A DNA stretch of 64,000 bases from Plut-88900 sp963668115. Its GTDB lineage: Bacteria; Chloroflexota; Dehalococcoidia; Plut-88900. The translations under genes were made by a program, and so were the position numbers. The stretch is taken from contig OY764147.1 of assembly GCA_963668115.1 (NCBI GenBank), forward strand, positions 2,170,001-2,234,000, in the 5' to 3' direction. The stretch's first letter is position 1. Each line of letters starts with the position of its first letter. Positions 25,526 to 33,441 of the stretch are shown here, in pieces. Under the pieces are notes generated by a model. It had not been told where the DNA came from. It saw only the letters and a program-made list of their open reading frames with translations, and did no database searches.

Positions 25526-25554
25526 TTGACATTATTGTCACTCTCTGGTATTTA
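25526..25554 (+). promoter_or_regulatory. putative promoter of the sce7726/sce7725 pair
   Basis: TTGACA (25526-25531), a 17-bp spacer and TATTTA (25549-25554). The -35 region lies inside a small perfect inverted repeat TGACA-ttat-TGTCA (25527-25540). The island therefore seems to carry its own promoter rather than relying on the upstream dehydrogenase gene. Confidence 0.45.
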
Positions 25555-25591
25555 GGCATCCGAGTTCGAAACTACGACCGCTCTGGTGACT

Positions 25592-26452
25592 ATGCCGTCA
25601 TTGTGGGGTGTTCTTCCCATATTCAGAGGACCATTCCTCGAACGTATTGCCTATGGGGCTCACCAATCCACAATTCTTGAACTGGCAGATTACCTCTCTG
25701 AGTTCTCACCTCCATCACTTAATGAACCCCTGAGGGACTGGTTCGACTTTTTCTATTCGCTTCTTCTCGCACAGTATCAATGCGAGTATGTTTACAAGAA
25801 TGCAATAGCAACTCGACTGTATCTTGACCGTCGTCATTCACTCCATAATTCTCTGTTGACGAGTGAATTTCGTAGTGGCAAAAGTCGAGCGGACGTAGTC
25901 ATAATTAATGGAACTTCAACAGTATATGAAGTGAAGTCAGAATTCGATTCACTCAAAAGGTTAGAGGGGCAGCTTACTGACTATCGTAAGATATTTGATC
26001 GTATATATGTAGTTACACAGCCTGACACTGCAAGGCAAGTCGTAGATGCGATAGATCCTTTGATAGGTATTTTGGTCATGAGTGCTGCTGGAAGCCTCGA
26101 TGAAATTAGAGAAGCTCAATCCAACAAAGCCAACGTTGACCCTGGGACAGTGTTTGACTGCATGTATAGAACGGAATATTGTTCTGTCATCAATGATGTG
26201 TTCGGTTATATTCCAGATGTACCTAACTCTAAGCTATATGTCGAATCAAGAAAGCTCTTTTGCCAAATTGCCCCCAAGGATGCTCACGACCTAATGGTCG
26301 AGCAGGTCAGATATCGGGGTAAACGAAAGGCCCATGCCGACCTGATTAGCGAAGCCCCACATTCACTAAAGCATGCCTGCCTGTCGTTCTCAAAGTCACA
26401 GTCGCTGGCGTTCCAAATAAAGGAGAAGCTCAAAGAGCCACTAATACCATGA
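25592..26452 (+). CDS. sce7726-family protein, PD-(D/E)XK nuclease-like
   Basis: A 286-residue soluble protein resembling the sce7726 family of unknown function. A restriction-endonuclease-like core is visible: helical N-half with TSEFRSGKSRADVVIIN, then VYEVKSEFDSLKRLEGQL. The Asp of ADVV, and Glu and Lys of YEVK (about residues 101, 113 and 115), fit the PD-(D/E)XK motif. Base composition (A/T-rich, many TTA and AAT codons) is unlike the neighbours, pointing to horizontal transfer. GTG 25586 is an alternative start. The stop overlaps the next gene by 4 nt (ATGA). A nuclease role is inferred from the motif only. Confidence 0.75.
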   Translation: MPSLWGVLPIFRGPFLERIAYGAHQSTILELADYLSEFSPPSLNEPLRDWFDFFYSLLLAQYQCEYVYKNAIATRLYLDRRHSLHNSLLTSEFRSGKSRADVVIINGTSTVYEVKSEFDSLKRLEGQLTDYRKIFDRIYVVTQPDTARQVVDAIDPLIGILVMSAAGSLDEIREAQSNKANVDPGTVFDCMYRTEYCSVINDVFGYIPDVPNSKLYVESRKLFCQIAPKDAHDLMVEQVRYRGKRKAHADLISEAPHSLKHACLSFSKSQSLAFQIKEKLKEPLIP

Positions 26453-27393
26453 GATACTTTCCATTTTTGCGCGGGAAACAACACGAAATGATGGCTTTGA
26501 GAGACGTAGCGACCAGCATTGCGGATAACGGACATGTAGTTCCGATATTGGAAACGGTCAATGCCAATTCGACAACACAAATATCCCTTGATAGATTTAT
26601 TGAAGCATCCATGCCGTTTCTCTTCATCTGTAATCCACGACACGGCCAATTTGTCGGTGATGTAGACGGGCTTATCAATAAAGTCGTCAACCCCGTGCTT
26701 GTCGATTATGACAATTGGATTCCGACCCTTCACATTTCAGAGGAAACCACACTAGAAGAATGGGAAACTCTAATCGAAATCTACGGAGGTTATGAGTTAG
26801 CACTAATCTATTACGGAAGGCCTCAATCCTCTGTCCGGTCAAGGATCGAAGAGACAGCAATCAGCCATCATGTCTTTGTGAATCACCGAGTAGAAAACAG
26901 CTATATAGAGACAATCCCCGTAAACAATCGTGTCCTTATGGTGGACTCGTTTCAGCGTCAACAACGAAACGCAGATTATCCAGATCAAGAGTTCTTTACA
27001 GACCTCAACACTTTGGACGGTAACAGTAGCGATGTGGCCTTTGGGGATTTCTCAATAGTGGGTGACCATTACACTGAAACCGGCGGTCCGCCGTATGCTG
27101 TTGTCATTCATCATATTCACTTAACAGATGATTCGCACTCACTCAGCATTCACCATTTCAAATCCGACCGTGTCGATACTCCGCTGGATACGTCCGGTAA
27201 GATTATTGAGGCAACAAATAACTTAGTAGCCTCTCTTAACAATCTTCACCCAGACGACACGGACGCATGCAACGAGTATCGCTCAATGAGTAGAGATCAG
27301 ATATCTCGTGGTTTAGGATATTTGAAGCGTCTCGCAATAAAGCATCACCTAGAAATGATGCTCCGCGATGGCATACTCCAGCAACAGCACTAG
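26449..27393 (+). CDS. sce7725-family (phage beta-protein-like) protein
   Basis: A 314-residue protein that begins MRYFPFLRGKQHEMMALRDV and continues VVPILETVN, the start typical of the sce7725/T4-beta-protein-like family that accompanies sce7726. No catalytic motif is recognised; the N-half looks like an alpha/beta barrel-like fold and the middle holds several His residues (YAVVIHHIHLTDDSHSLSIHHF). It is coupled to the upstream gene by an ATGA overlap, so the two products are expected to act together. The low GC content matches its partner. Confidence 0.72.
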   Translation: MRYFPFLRGKQHEMMALRDVATSIADNGHVVPILETVNANSTTQISLDRFIEASMPFLFICNPRHGQFVGDVDGLINKVVNPVLVDYDNWIPTLHISEETTLEEWETLIEIYGGYELALIYYGRPQSSVRSRIEETAISHHVFVNHRVENSYIETIPVNNRVLMVDSFQRQQRNADYPDQEFFTDLNTLDGNSSDVAFGDFSIVGDHYTETGGPPYAVVIHHIHLTDDSHSLSIHHFKSDRVDTPLDTSGKIIEATNNLVASLNNLHPDDTDACNEYRSMSRDQISRGLGYLKRLAIKHHLEMMLRDGILQQQH

Positions 27394-27676
27394 TAGGCTG
27401 GTCTGATCAGTGCAGCAAGACTGGTCTCTGAAGACAGGTTTATGAATTGCGCCATCAATTTGACTGGTGCATCTCAAATACTGCCGGGAGGCATCCTAGT
27501 CTTCTAATCGCTTCCTTTGGGGCTCGGTGACAGATTCAGGGTACTTGGCAAGTTACAAGATCTGGTGCAAACATATTTTTCTACCGTAGTCGGCCAAACG
27601 AAGTGTTTGGTAACACTGGGCCTCGGTTTTGAGCAATGAGCCTAGTCACCATCGGATATCATTGTCCAAAGTTCGC
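27394..27676. other. intergenic, right flank of the sce7726/sce7725 island
   Basis: About 280 bp of mid-GC sequence. No credible gene, terminator or repeat was found. It separates the island from the dehydrogenase relic and may mark the junction. Confidence 0.4.
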
Positions 27677-27892
27677 CTGTACTTCACCTTCACACCCGAC
27701 GAACCCGCCTTCCAACAAAATCTCCGAGATTTCCTATAGGCCCAATTCTCTCAGACTGGGACGGCTCAGCTGAAGAGCAGGTTTCGCAAGCTGTACTTCT
27801 GGAGTGTCGGCGAGGTGATTGGTACCTGCACCTCGGAGGTGCAACGAAATATAATCGCCACTAGGGACCTCGGACTTCTGAGGGACGTATGA
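27677..27892 (+). pseudogene. acyl-CoA dehydrogenase relic with large internal deletion
   Basis: The first 18 or so codons of an acyl-CoA dehydrogenase (FTFTPDEPAFQQNLRDFL then TAG at 27737-27739) are joined, after a short unrelated stretch, to the last 40 or so codons (LKSRFRKLYFWSVGEVIG, then TSEVQRNIIATRDLG, stop at 27890). The ATG of the intact copy at 24305 is CTG here. Nucleotide similarity to both ends of the 24305 gene is plain, while about 1 kb in the middle is missing. It is a decayed paralogue beside the island. Confidence 0.85.
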
Positions 27893-27921
27893 CTCACTAG
27901 CCGAGAGAACAGGAACAACCC

Positions 27922-29100
27922 ATGCAATTCAAATTCACTAAACAAGAAGACGCCTTCCGAGAAGAACTCCGCACCTTCCTGAAGGAGGAGCTGCCTCGCA
28001 AGTGGCGCTACGGCCTCATCGAGACCGCTGACGAAGACTCCGACCTGGCGAGGCAGATGCGCCGCAAGCTCGCCGACCGCGGCTGGCTGACCATGGGCTG
28101 GCCGAAGGAGTATGGCGGGCAGGACGCATCCCCCATCACCCAGCTGGTCTTCTACGAGGAGATGGCCTACCACCGGGCCCCGGGCAAGGACGCCTTCGGC
28201 ATCGGCATGCTCGGGCCGGCGCTGATGATGCACGGCACGGAGGAGCAGAAGCGCAAGTACCTCCCCGCCATCGCCCAGGGCCGGATCAACTGGTGCCAGG
28301 GTTTCAGCGAGCCCGGCTCCGGCTCCGACCTCGCCTCCCTCCAGACCCGAGCCGTCGAGGATGGTGACGACTACGTCATCAGCGGCCAGAAGATCTGGAC
28401 CAGCGGCGCCCATCACGCCGACCGCTTCTTCATGCTCGCCCGCACCGACCCCGACGCCCCCAAGCACCGCGGCATCACCTTCTTCATGGGCGATATGAAG
28501 GACCCCGGCGTCGAGGTCCGGCCCATCGTTAGCGCCACCGGCCGCCACTCCTTCAATGAGGTCTTCTTCGACAACGTCCGCGTCAACAAGCGTGACATCG
28601 TCGGGGAGGTCAATCGGGGATGGTACGTCGCTATGACCCTTCTCGGCTTCGAACGCTCCACCGTCGAGTGGCCTGCGGCCGCGCGTCGGGCCCTGGAGGA
28701 GCTTGTCGACTACGCTCGGGACACCAAGGTCAACGGGGCCCGGCTGATAGACAACCCAATCGTCCGCAACAAGCTCGCCGACGCCGCCATCGACATCGAG
28801 GTCTCCCGCATGCTCTGCTACCGGGTCGCATGGCTCGCCGCCAATGGCCACGCCCCCGACTCCGCGGGCTCCATCGCCAAGGTCTACAGCACGGCCATGC
28901 TCAGGCGATTCAGCGAAGCCGGCATGCAGGTCATGGGCCTCACCGGCCAGCTGAGAGCCGATTCCAAGTACGTCGCCCTGGAAGGCGGCATGAGGCACAT
29001 GTATCTTGAAACCATTGGTGTTAATATAGCTGGTGGCACCGCCGACGTTCAGCGAAACATCATCGCCACCCGGGGCCTCGGCCTCCCGAGGGGTGCCTAG
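27922..29100 (+). CDS. acyl-CoA dehydrogenase
   Basis: A 392-residue acyl-CoA dehydrogenase closely similar to the gene at 24305 (GFSEPGSGSDLASLQT; GQKIWTSGAHHADRFFML; GGTADVQRNIIATRGL). All three structural domains are complete. The start MQFKFTKQEDAFREEL matches the family N-terminus. The substrate is unknown; the N-terminal GPALMMHGTEEQKRKYLP region is standard. Downstream, 13 bp away, is the first HEPN-like gene. Confidence 0.92.
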   Translation: MQFKFTKQEDAFREELRTFLKEELPRKWRYGLIETADEDSDLARQMRRKLADRGWLTMGWPKEYGGQDASPITQLVFYEEMAYHRAPGKDAFGIGMLGPALMMHGTEEQKRKYLPAIAQGRINWCQGFSEPGSGSDLASLQTRAVEDGDDYVISGQKIWTSGAHHADRFFMLARTDPDAPKHRGITFFMGDMKDPGVEVRPIVSATGRHSFNEVFFDNVRVNKRDIVGEVNRGWYVAMTLLGFERSTVEWPAAARRALEELVDYARDTKVNGARLIDNPIVRNKLADAAIDIEVSRMLCYRVAWLAANGHAPDSAGSIAKVYSTAMLRRFSEAGMQVMGLTGQLRADSKYVALEGGMRHMYLETIGVNIAGGTADVQRNIIATRGLGLPRGA

Positions 29101-29113
29101 AAACAAAACAGAT

Positions 29114-29500
29114 ATGACGACCACCGAAGCCAGCCCTTCCGCAATATTCGACGACGCCCGACGTATGCACGGTGCCGCACTGACTCGCATGGCCGACGAC
29201 GACATCCGGGACGCCGCCGAAAAAGCCTGGTGCGCTACCCTCCGCGCCACAGAGGCCCTTGTCTTTTCGCGCACTGGCAAACTGCCTCCAAGGTCACCGG
29301 ATACGAGCAGGGGCTTGCGTCGGCTGGCTGCCGACGACCCGCAGACCCGCTCTCTGCATGACCGATACTTCACAAGGCAAGCGCTCCTGCATGGAGAATG
29401 TTTCTACACCGGCGTGTGCGATCCCACTGACGAGACCCAACGCCTAATCCACGAAACCGCCGACTTCATCCGTGACGCAGAAACCCTCGCCCAGAAGTAA
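29114..29500 (+). CDS. HEPN-like (PaREP1-type) protein, copy A
   Basis: 128 residues from ATG 29114 (MTTTEASPSAIFDDARRMH). It is homologous to the two genes at 35291 and 35743. The all-helical pattern with ARRMH..AL, DDDIRDAAEKAWCATLRATEAL and RQALLHGECFY resembles the PaREP1/HEPN superfamily, and R-x4-H (RQALLH) fits the HEPN RNase signature. No partner nucleotidyltransferase gene is adjacent. It lies between two acyl-CoA dehydrogenase genes. Family placement is inference; the homology among the three copies is directly seen. Confidence 0.7.
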   Translation: MTTTEASPSAIFDDARRMHGAALTRMADDDIRDAAEKAWCATLRATEALVFSRTGKLPPRSPDTSRGLRRLAADDPQTRSLHDRYFTRQALLHGECFYTGVCDPTDETQRLIHETADFIRDAETLAQK

Positions 29501-29598
29501 GCCTGTGCATCATTCCTGCGAAGACAGAAATACAAAGATAAAATACAGTCCGCACAAACCGGAAACACACACGTCCAAACCGGCAAGGAGGAAGCAAG

Positions 29599-30732
29599 AT
29601 GGACCTGGGCCTTAGCGAAGAACAGGAAATGCTCAAACGCACCGCACGGGAGATGCTCGAAGCAGAGTGTCCCAAGACCCTGGTGCGGGACATGGAAGAA
29701 GACGAAAAGGGCTACTCGCCCGAGCTCTGGCAGAAGCTGGTGGAGCAGGGCTTCATGGGCCTGCCCTTCCCCGAGAAGTACGGCGGCGCCGGTTTCGAGT
29801 TCCTGGACCTCATGGTCCTCGTCGAGGAGTTCGGCCGGGCCCTGCTCCCGGGCCCCTACTTCTACACCGTCGTCGTCGCCGGCATGGCCATTAACGACGC
29901 CGGCACCGAGGAGCAGAAGCAGGAGTACCTCTCCAAGATCTCCAACGGTGAGGCCATCATGACCCTCGCCCACACCGAGCCCAGCGGCCGCTGGGATGCG
30001 GGCGGCGTTTCGGTCACCGGCGTTGCCGACGGCGACGATTTCATACTAAACGGCGTCAAGCTCTTCGTCCCCGACGCCCACGTCTCCGACTACCTAATCG
30101 TCACCGCCCGCACCAAGGAGTCCGACAACGCCGAAGAGGGCATCAGCGTCTTCATTGTCGACGCCAAGAGCGCCGGCATCAGCTACGAGGTCCTCAAGAC
30201 CATCGCCTCCGACAAGCAGTGCGAGGTCGTCCTGGACAACGTCCGGGTCCCGAGGACCAACGCCCTGGGCAACATCGACGAAGGCTGGCCCATCGTCGAG
30301 CAAGCCATTCGAAGGGGCGCCGTCGGCAAGTGCGCCGAGATGGTCGGCAACTCCCAGCAGGTCCTCGACATCGCCGTGGAGTACGCCAAGAACAGGGTGC
30401 AGTTCGGCCGGCCCATCGGCAGCTTTCAGGCCATCCAGCACCACTGCGCCAACATGGCCACCGACGTCGACGGCTCCCGCTTCATCACCTACCAGGCCGC
30501 CTGGCGACTCAGCGAGGGCCTGGAGTGCGACCGGGAAGTGTCGATGGCCAAGGCCTGGGTCAGCGAGGCTTGCCGACGAGTAGCCGCGCTGGGGCACCAG
30601 GTCCACGGCGGCATCGGCTTCACCAAGGAGCACGACATGCAGCTCTTCTTCCGAAGGGCCAAGCAGGCCGAGCTCTTCTTTGGAGACGCCGACTACCACA
30701 AAGAAAAAGTCGCCGACGCCATAGGCCTCTAA
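29599..30732 (+). CDS. acyl-CoA dehydrogenase (short 377-residue subfamily)
   Basis: A 377-residue acyl-CoA dehydrogenase of a different subfamily from its neighbours. It starts MDLGLSEEQEMLKRTAREML, has LAHTEPSGRWDAGGV in place of the usual FAD strand, VQFGRPIGSFQAIQHH, and ends GHQVHGGIGFTKEHDMQLFFRRAKQ. The catalytic-base region is of the type seen in the small subunit of heteromeric steroid-like dehydrogenases, so it may work with another dehydrogenase in the run. AAGGAGGAAG lies just before ATG 29599. Confidence 0.9.
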   Translation: MDLGLSEEQEMLKRTAREMLEAECPKTLVRDMEEDEKGYSPELWQKLVEQGFMGLPFPEKYGGAGFEFLDLMVLVEEFGRALLPGPYFYTVVVAGMAINDAGTEEQKQEYLSKISNGEAIMTLAHTEPSGRWDAGGVSVTGVADGDDFILNGVKLFVPDAHVSDYLIVTARTKESDNAEEGISVFIVDAKSAGISYEVLKTIASDKQCEVVLDNVRVPRTNALGNIDEGWPIVEQAIRRGAVGKCAEMVGNSQQVLDIAVEYAKNRVQFGRPIGSFQAIQHHCANMATDVDGSRFITYQAAWRLSEGLECDREVSMAKAWVSEACRRVAALGHQVHGGIGFTKEHDMQLFFRRAKQAELFFGDADYHKEKVADAIGL

Positions 30733-30742
30733 CCCCTACCTC

Positions 30743-30797
30743 CGTCATTCCCGAGTAAAGCCTGCCCCCGAGAAGTCGGGGGGGAATCCATCCCCGG
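30743..30797. repeat. dispersed CGTCATTCC...AATCCATCC repeat, copy 1
   Basis: Starts CGTCATTCCCGAG and ends GGGAATCCATCCCC. It is one of about eight relatives between 30.7 and 39.3 kb, all in non-coding gaps. Confidence 0.75.
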
Positions 30798-30836
30798 TGG
30801 TGGGTTGGGGGTGTCGCTCCTCTCCAAAGGACCCCA

Positions 30837-30870
30837 AATCGGGCGGGTGGCCTAAACCACCCGCCCGATT
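30837..30870. terminator. GC-rich hairpin, possible transcription terminator
   Basis: A perfect 14-bp inverted repeat AATCGGGCGGGTGG / CCACCCGCCCGATT with the 6-nt loop CCTAAA, about 105 bp downstream of the acyl-CoA dehydrogenase stop. No U-run follows, so intrinsic termination is uncertain. The site lies between two dispersed repeats and may be part of that repeat system. Confidence 0.5.
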
Positions 30871-30877
30871 ACTCTAT

Positions 30878-30968
30878 CGTCATTCCCGACTCCGATCGGG
30901 TCGAAGATGCGCCTAGGCGTGCGCCGTGCTGAAAGTCCGCCTTTGGCGGAGCGTTAATCCATCCCCCG
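30878..30968. repeat. dispersed CGTCATTCC...AATCCATCC repeat, copy 2 (long form)
   Basis: A 90-bp long form: CGTCATTCCCGACTC, then GGTCGAAGATGCGCCTA (also in the copy at 37356), an imperfect hairpin, and TTAATCCATCCCCC. Confidence 0.7.
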
Positions 30969-31023
30969 TAGCAGATGCACACCCGACCCTCGATAATTGC
31001 TTGTGCAGTTAGAGCCGCCTCCC

Positions 31024-31650
31024 TCAAAAAATGCCATGCCACATAAGCACGGCTATCTCCACTTCCACGTCTTGCTCGGGGTGCCCCTTGGTTAGCACCG
31101 GAGTTGGCATAACCGAGCCGCGGTCAAGTGAACCAGGTGCATTCGAATAGCTATTGCCCTTGCTGAAGTGCCCATAGACATTACCATCCTCGTCGATGAA
31201 TTCCTGCGTGATTTCCTGCCAGCCATAGTGCACCTCGATGAAATAATCTAGCTCCGGATCTATCTCGGCAGCATTGTAAGAAATACTGAAAGGCACGCGA
31301 GGCCCATCTAGACGGCTCGAGTACGTAATTCCCACTCCGACAATCCGCCCCCCTGGATGGTCTGGCGCACCCCAACTGCCCCCCCATTGTGGGTCTTCTC
31401 TACGAAAGTCGTCCTCCTCCACCAGTATGATATAGCCCGTCCCCGCAAGGTCGTATTCCTCGGTCCCTCCATGGTTCACGATGACCAGGTGTCCGTGCAT
31501 GGTGCGGAAATCCGGTTTGGAGTAGGGCGCCCTGGTCGACTCCTCCCCCACCGCCTCGGGCGTAGCCGTCCCAGCACCTCCGCACGCAAGCCCCACACCC
31601 GACACCACCAATATCAAAACTACGGCCATCGCAAAACGTCTGAACGGCAT
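31024..31650 (-). CDS. predicted lipoprotein with YbaY/YscW-like domain
   Basis: 208 residues. The signal peptide MPFRRFAMAVVLILVVSGV ends in the lipobox GLAC (Cys about 23). The mature part has GTGYIILVEE, VGVGITYSSRLDG, VPFSISYNAAEIDPELDYF and FIEVHYGWQEIT, which resemble the YbaY/YscW lipoprotein chaperone fold (small beta-sandwich with pPIxFxlxYD). It is an outer-face membrane-anchored protein of unknown role. It is monocistronic, bordered on both sides by repeat-rich gaps. Confidence 0.72.
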   Translation of the reverse strand: MPFRRFAMAVVLILVVSGVGLACGGAGTATPEAVGEESTRAPYSKPDFRTMHGHLVIVNHGGTEEYDLAGTGYIILVEEDDFRREDPQWGGSWGAPDHPGGRIVGVGITYSSRLDGPRVPFSISYNAAEIDPELDYFIEVHYGWQEITQEFIDEDGNVYGHFSKGNSYSNAPGSLDRGSVMPTPVLTKGHPEQDVEVEIAVLMWHGIF

Positions 31651-31800
31651 TGTCTCGGGCCCCCTCTTGCTTCCGTATGGACTGTTAGACGTTTCACCCC
31701 CTTCTTTTGTTCCCCCGTCTCCTTCCCATTCCTTCCAATGCCCCGCGAGGAATCTAGGACACCTCTCCCTCCACCCTCACCATCCCCACCCACCCTATGC

Positions 31801-31860
31801 CGTCATTCCTGCGGAGGCAGGAATCCATCCCTCCGAAACACTCACCTACAACCTCGCAAC
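31801..31860. repeat. dispersed CGTCATTCC...AATCCATCC repeat, copy 3
   Basis: CGTCATTCCTGCGGAGGCAGGAATCCATCCCTCCG: the inner CCTGCGGAGGCAGG is a hairpin. The conserved flank AAACACTCACCTACAACC follows and is shared with the copy at 36654. Confidence 0.8.
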
Positions 31861-31991
31861 TCACCCCCCTCCCCTTCCCATTCCGATGCCCCGCGAGAAA
31901 TCTACCATGCAAGCCCACCACTCACCCTTGTCATCTCCACCCACCCACATCGGCCCTTACCCGCGAAATGGATTCCACCCCCTCCCTCCAC

Positions 31992-32025
31992 CGTCATTCC
32001 CTAGAAATCAGGAATCCATCCCCCG
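31992..32025. repeat. dispersed CGTCATTCC...AATCCATCC repeat, copy 4
   Basis: CGTCATTCCCTAGAAATCAGGAATCCATCCCCC; same ends, a different interior with a weaker hairpin. Confidence 0.75.
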
Positions 32026-32050
32026 GATGTAGCCCACGTACTGCCCACCC

Positions 32051-32683
32051 CTACCCCTCTTCTATCAACTGAGGCGGCAACTCAGGCTCCGGCAGAGACA
32101 ACCGATATTGCTCACGCTCAGCCTTTACTCTTTCGTAAGCATCCTTCCAATGCTTTTCCAGCCTCCGACGTGCTTCCAGAATGTAGCCTAGCCAAGCACG
32201 GGCATAACTCTTTCTAGCCTTGTCATAGGGATCTTGCACACTTCGCAACTTAGATATAACCCTGGACTGTTTTTGGAGCCACTCTTGATTGTCTACGATC
32301 CGAGCGTGAAGCCCTTTTCCCTTATGTATCCCCGACCACAGATCAACCATTAACCATGCGTCGTCCCTATTATTTTCAGGGCAGTCATCATAGTAATCTA
32401 TGAACCATTCCCAGTTCTCCACCGTGACTTCCCTAACCCACTCCCTAGCGTCCTCGATCGCATAGGTCTCCCAATCCGGCTCTATCAGCGAGTTCCCAAG
32501 TGACTCGGCAAGTCGAACAACTTGTTCGTCCACGCCGTCGGCCTCCGCCTGTGCAATCGCCCTCTCTCCCACTCTTACCCGTTCATCCAACGCCTCTCTA
32601 CAGATTTGGGATACGTTCACCGCAGGACGGATTGCCTTGACCTTTTTCATAAGTTCGCTCGGAACATTGATGCCTATTCTCAT
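32051..32683 (-). CDS. ribbon-helix-helix domain protein with long helical C-terminus
   Basis: 210 residues from ATG 32683. MRIGINVPSELMKKVKAI followed by NVSQICREALDERV (1-45) is a ribbon-helix-helix-like DNA-binding start. The rest is charged, Trp-rich and helical (VENWEWFIDYYDD; RRRLEKHWKDAYERVKAE) and unrecognised. AGGAAGGA lies 5 nt before the ATG. An upstream in-frame ATG at 32731 is excluded because it would lie upstream of the -10 box. Mid-GC composition and the inverted-repeat operator upstream suggest an autoregulated accessory gene, possibly an antitoxin-like or mobile-element regulator; no toxin partner is seen. Confidence 0.7.
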   Translation of the reverse strand: MRIGINVPSELMKKVKAIRPAVNVSQICREALDERVRVGERAIAQAEADGVDEQVVRLAESLGNSLIEPDWETYAIEDAREWVREVTVENWEWFIDYYDDCPENNRDDAWLMVDLWSGIHKGKGLHARIVDNQEWLQKQSRVISKLRSVQDPYDKARKSYARAWLGYILEARRRLEKHWKDAYERVKAEREQYRLSLPEPELPPQLIEEG

Positions 32684-32699
32684 AGTCCTTCCTAAGTTA

Positions 32700-32742
32700 G
32701 TATGTTGTATCTTCATTATAGCATACAGCATACTACTGTCAA
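32700..32742 (-). promoter_or_regulatory. consensus promoter with inverted-repeat operator
   Basis: On the minus strand: TTGACA (32742-32737), a 16-bp spacer, TATAAT (32720-32715), both perfect consensus. Arms GTATGCTGTAT (32733-32723) and ATACAACATAC (32710-32700) form an 11-bp inverted repeat (10/11 matches) that brackets the -10 box, as expected for an autorepressor site of the ribbon-helix-helix protein encoded just downstream. Confidence 0.7.
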
Positions 32743-32823
32743 CGTGGGTTGAGGTAGCTAGTGCTGTCGTATATCCGTCTTAGGAGGGAGGCACTCGAAA
32801 TATAAGCGATGTGAGTGGATCCC

Positions 32824-32861
32824 ACCCCAGCCCCTCCCTCAACCCCACCGACGCCGGATGC
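32824..32861. repeat. 38-bp direct repeat, distal copy (att-like)
   Basis: Matches 34156-34193 at 37 of 38 positions (ACCCCAGCCCC versus ACCCCACCCCC, then an identical stretch ending GCCGGATGC). The other copy is the 3' end of the yqeK coding region. The two copies flank the Panacea toxin-antitoxin block. Confidence 0.8.
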
Positions 32862-32958
32862 ACCCCACCATGAATGCCCGTGATCCTGCCATGAGGCCAA
32901 TGCCCCGTAATGCAGCAGAACCGTTCTCTGATATGGTTATCCCGTCTAGAGTGGGATA

Positions 32959-33441
32959 TCAAGTACGCTTCTTAGAAACAGGGTACACCTTGTGCTTAGG
33001 GTCCCACCATAGGAGGGCATATATATTTTCGTGCTTTATACACCACAGACGGCGCTCCCCTGTAACTCTAAAGGAGCAGAGCTCATCTATATCGTCCAAC
33101 TTGAGCTGTCTAAGACGATCCTTTGCATCAACGGATAGTCTTGATTGAGGTACGATATGATGACTTTTAGCTTCCTTCAGCTGGCGTATGGTCATCCGCT
33201 CGAATTCGCCTAAGCGAATCCACACAGCCTTCCGGTCATTCTCGGTAATACTGTCCCAGGAGAACGGCCCGCCTCGGTCGCTGATACTGAATCTCCAGAC
33301 TAGGTGGTGACCTTCTACTGCCTCAACGCCGAGAATATTTTGGATTCGTTTGCGGGCATCATGGGACTCTTGCTTCCTAGTCCGCTTGAGAGATTTGTAG
33401 GACTCTTGCTTCCTAGTTCGCTTAGTCCGCCTCTTCGTCAT
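32959..33441 (-). CDS. putative toxin of a Panacea-type toxin-antitoxin pair
   Basis: 160 residues. The basic N-terminus has a tandem KRTRKQES duplication. A HLVWRFSISDRGGPFSWDS strand pair follows, then KSHHIVPQSRLS and a C-terminal SFRVTGERRLWCIKHENIY, then WWDPKHKVYPV. The C-terminal WCIxxxNxYALLWWDPxHKVYP pattern recalls compact RNase-type toxins, but no family is recognised with confidence. It overlaps the Panacea gene by 20 nt, the tight coupling usual in such pairs. GC content is clearly lower than in the flanking housekeeping genes. Toxin function is inferred from the partner and size. Confidence 0.6.
   Translation of the reverse strand: MTKRRTKRTRKQESYKSLKRTRKQESHDARKRIQNILGVEAVEGHHLVWRFSISDRGGPFSWDSITENDRKAVWIRLGEFERMTIRQLKEAKSHHIVPQSRLSVDAKDRLRQLKLDDIDELCSFRVTGERRLWCIKHENIYALLWWDPKHKVYPVSKKRT

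Larger units (their letters stand above)
31651..32050. other. repeat-rich intergenic region
   Basis: 400 bp without a credible gene. It holds two dispersed repeats (listed separately) and two copies of a TTCCCATTCC...ATGCCCCGCGAG(g/a)AATCTA segment at about 31722-31755 and 31872-31905. The C-rich strand is open in several frames but with low-complexity translations. Confidence 0.6.

Noticed and set aside
27766..29373. 535-codon open frame antisense to the acyl-CoA dehydrogenase
   Set aside because: GC-rich antisense frame with no domain; the + strand gene is a complete, recognised enzyme.
30837..30870. Hairpin considered as a recombination site
   Set aside because: No core or paired site was found; a terminator or repeat-internal palindrome is simpler.
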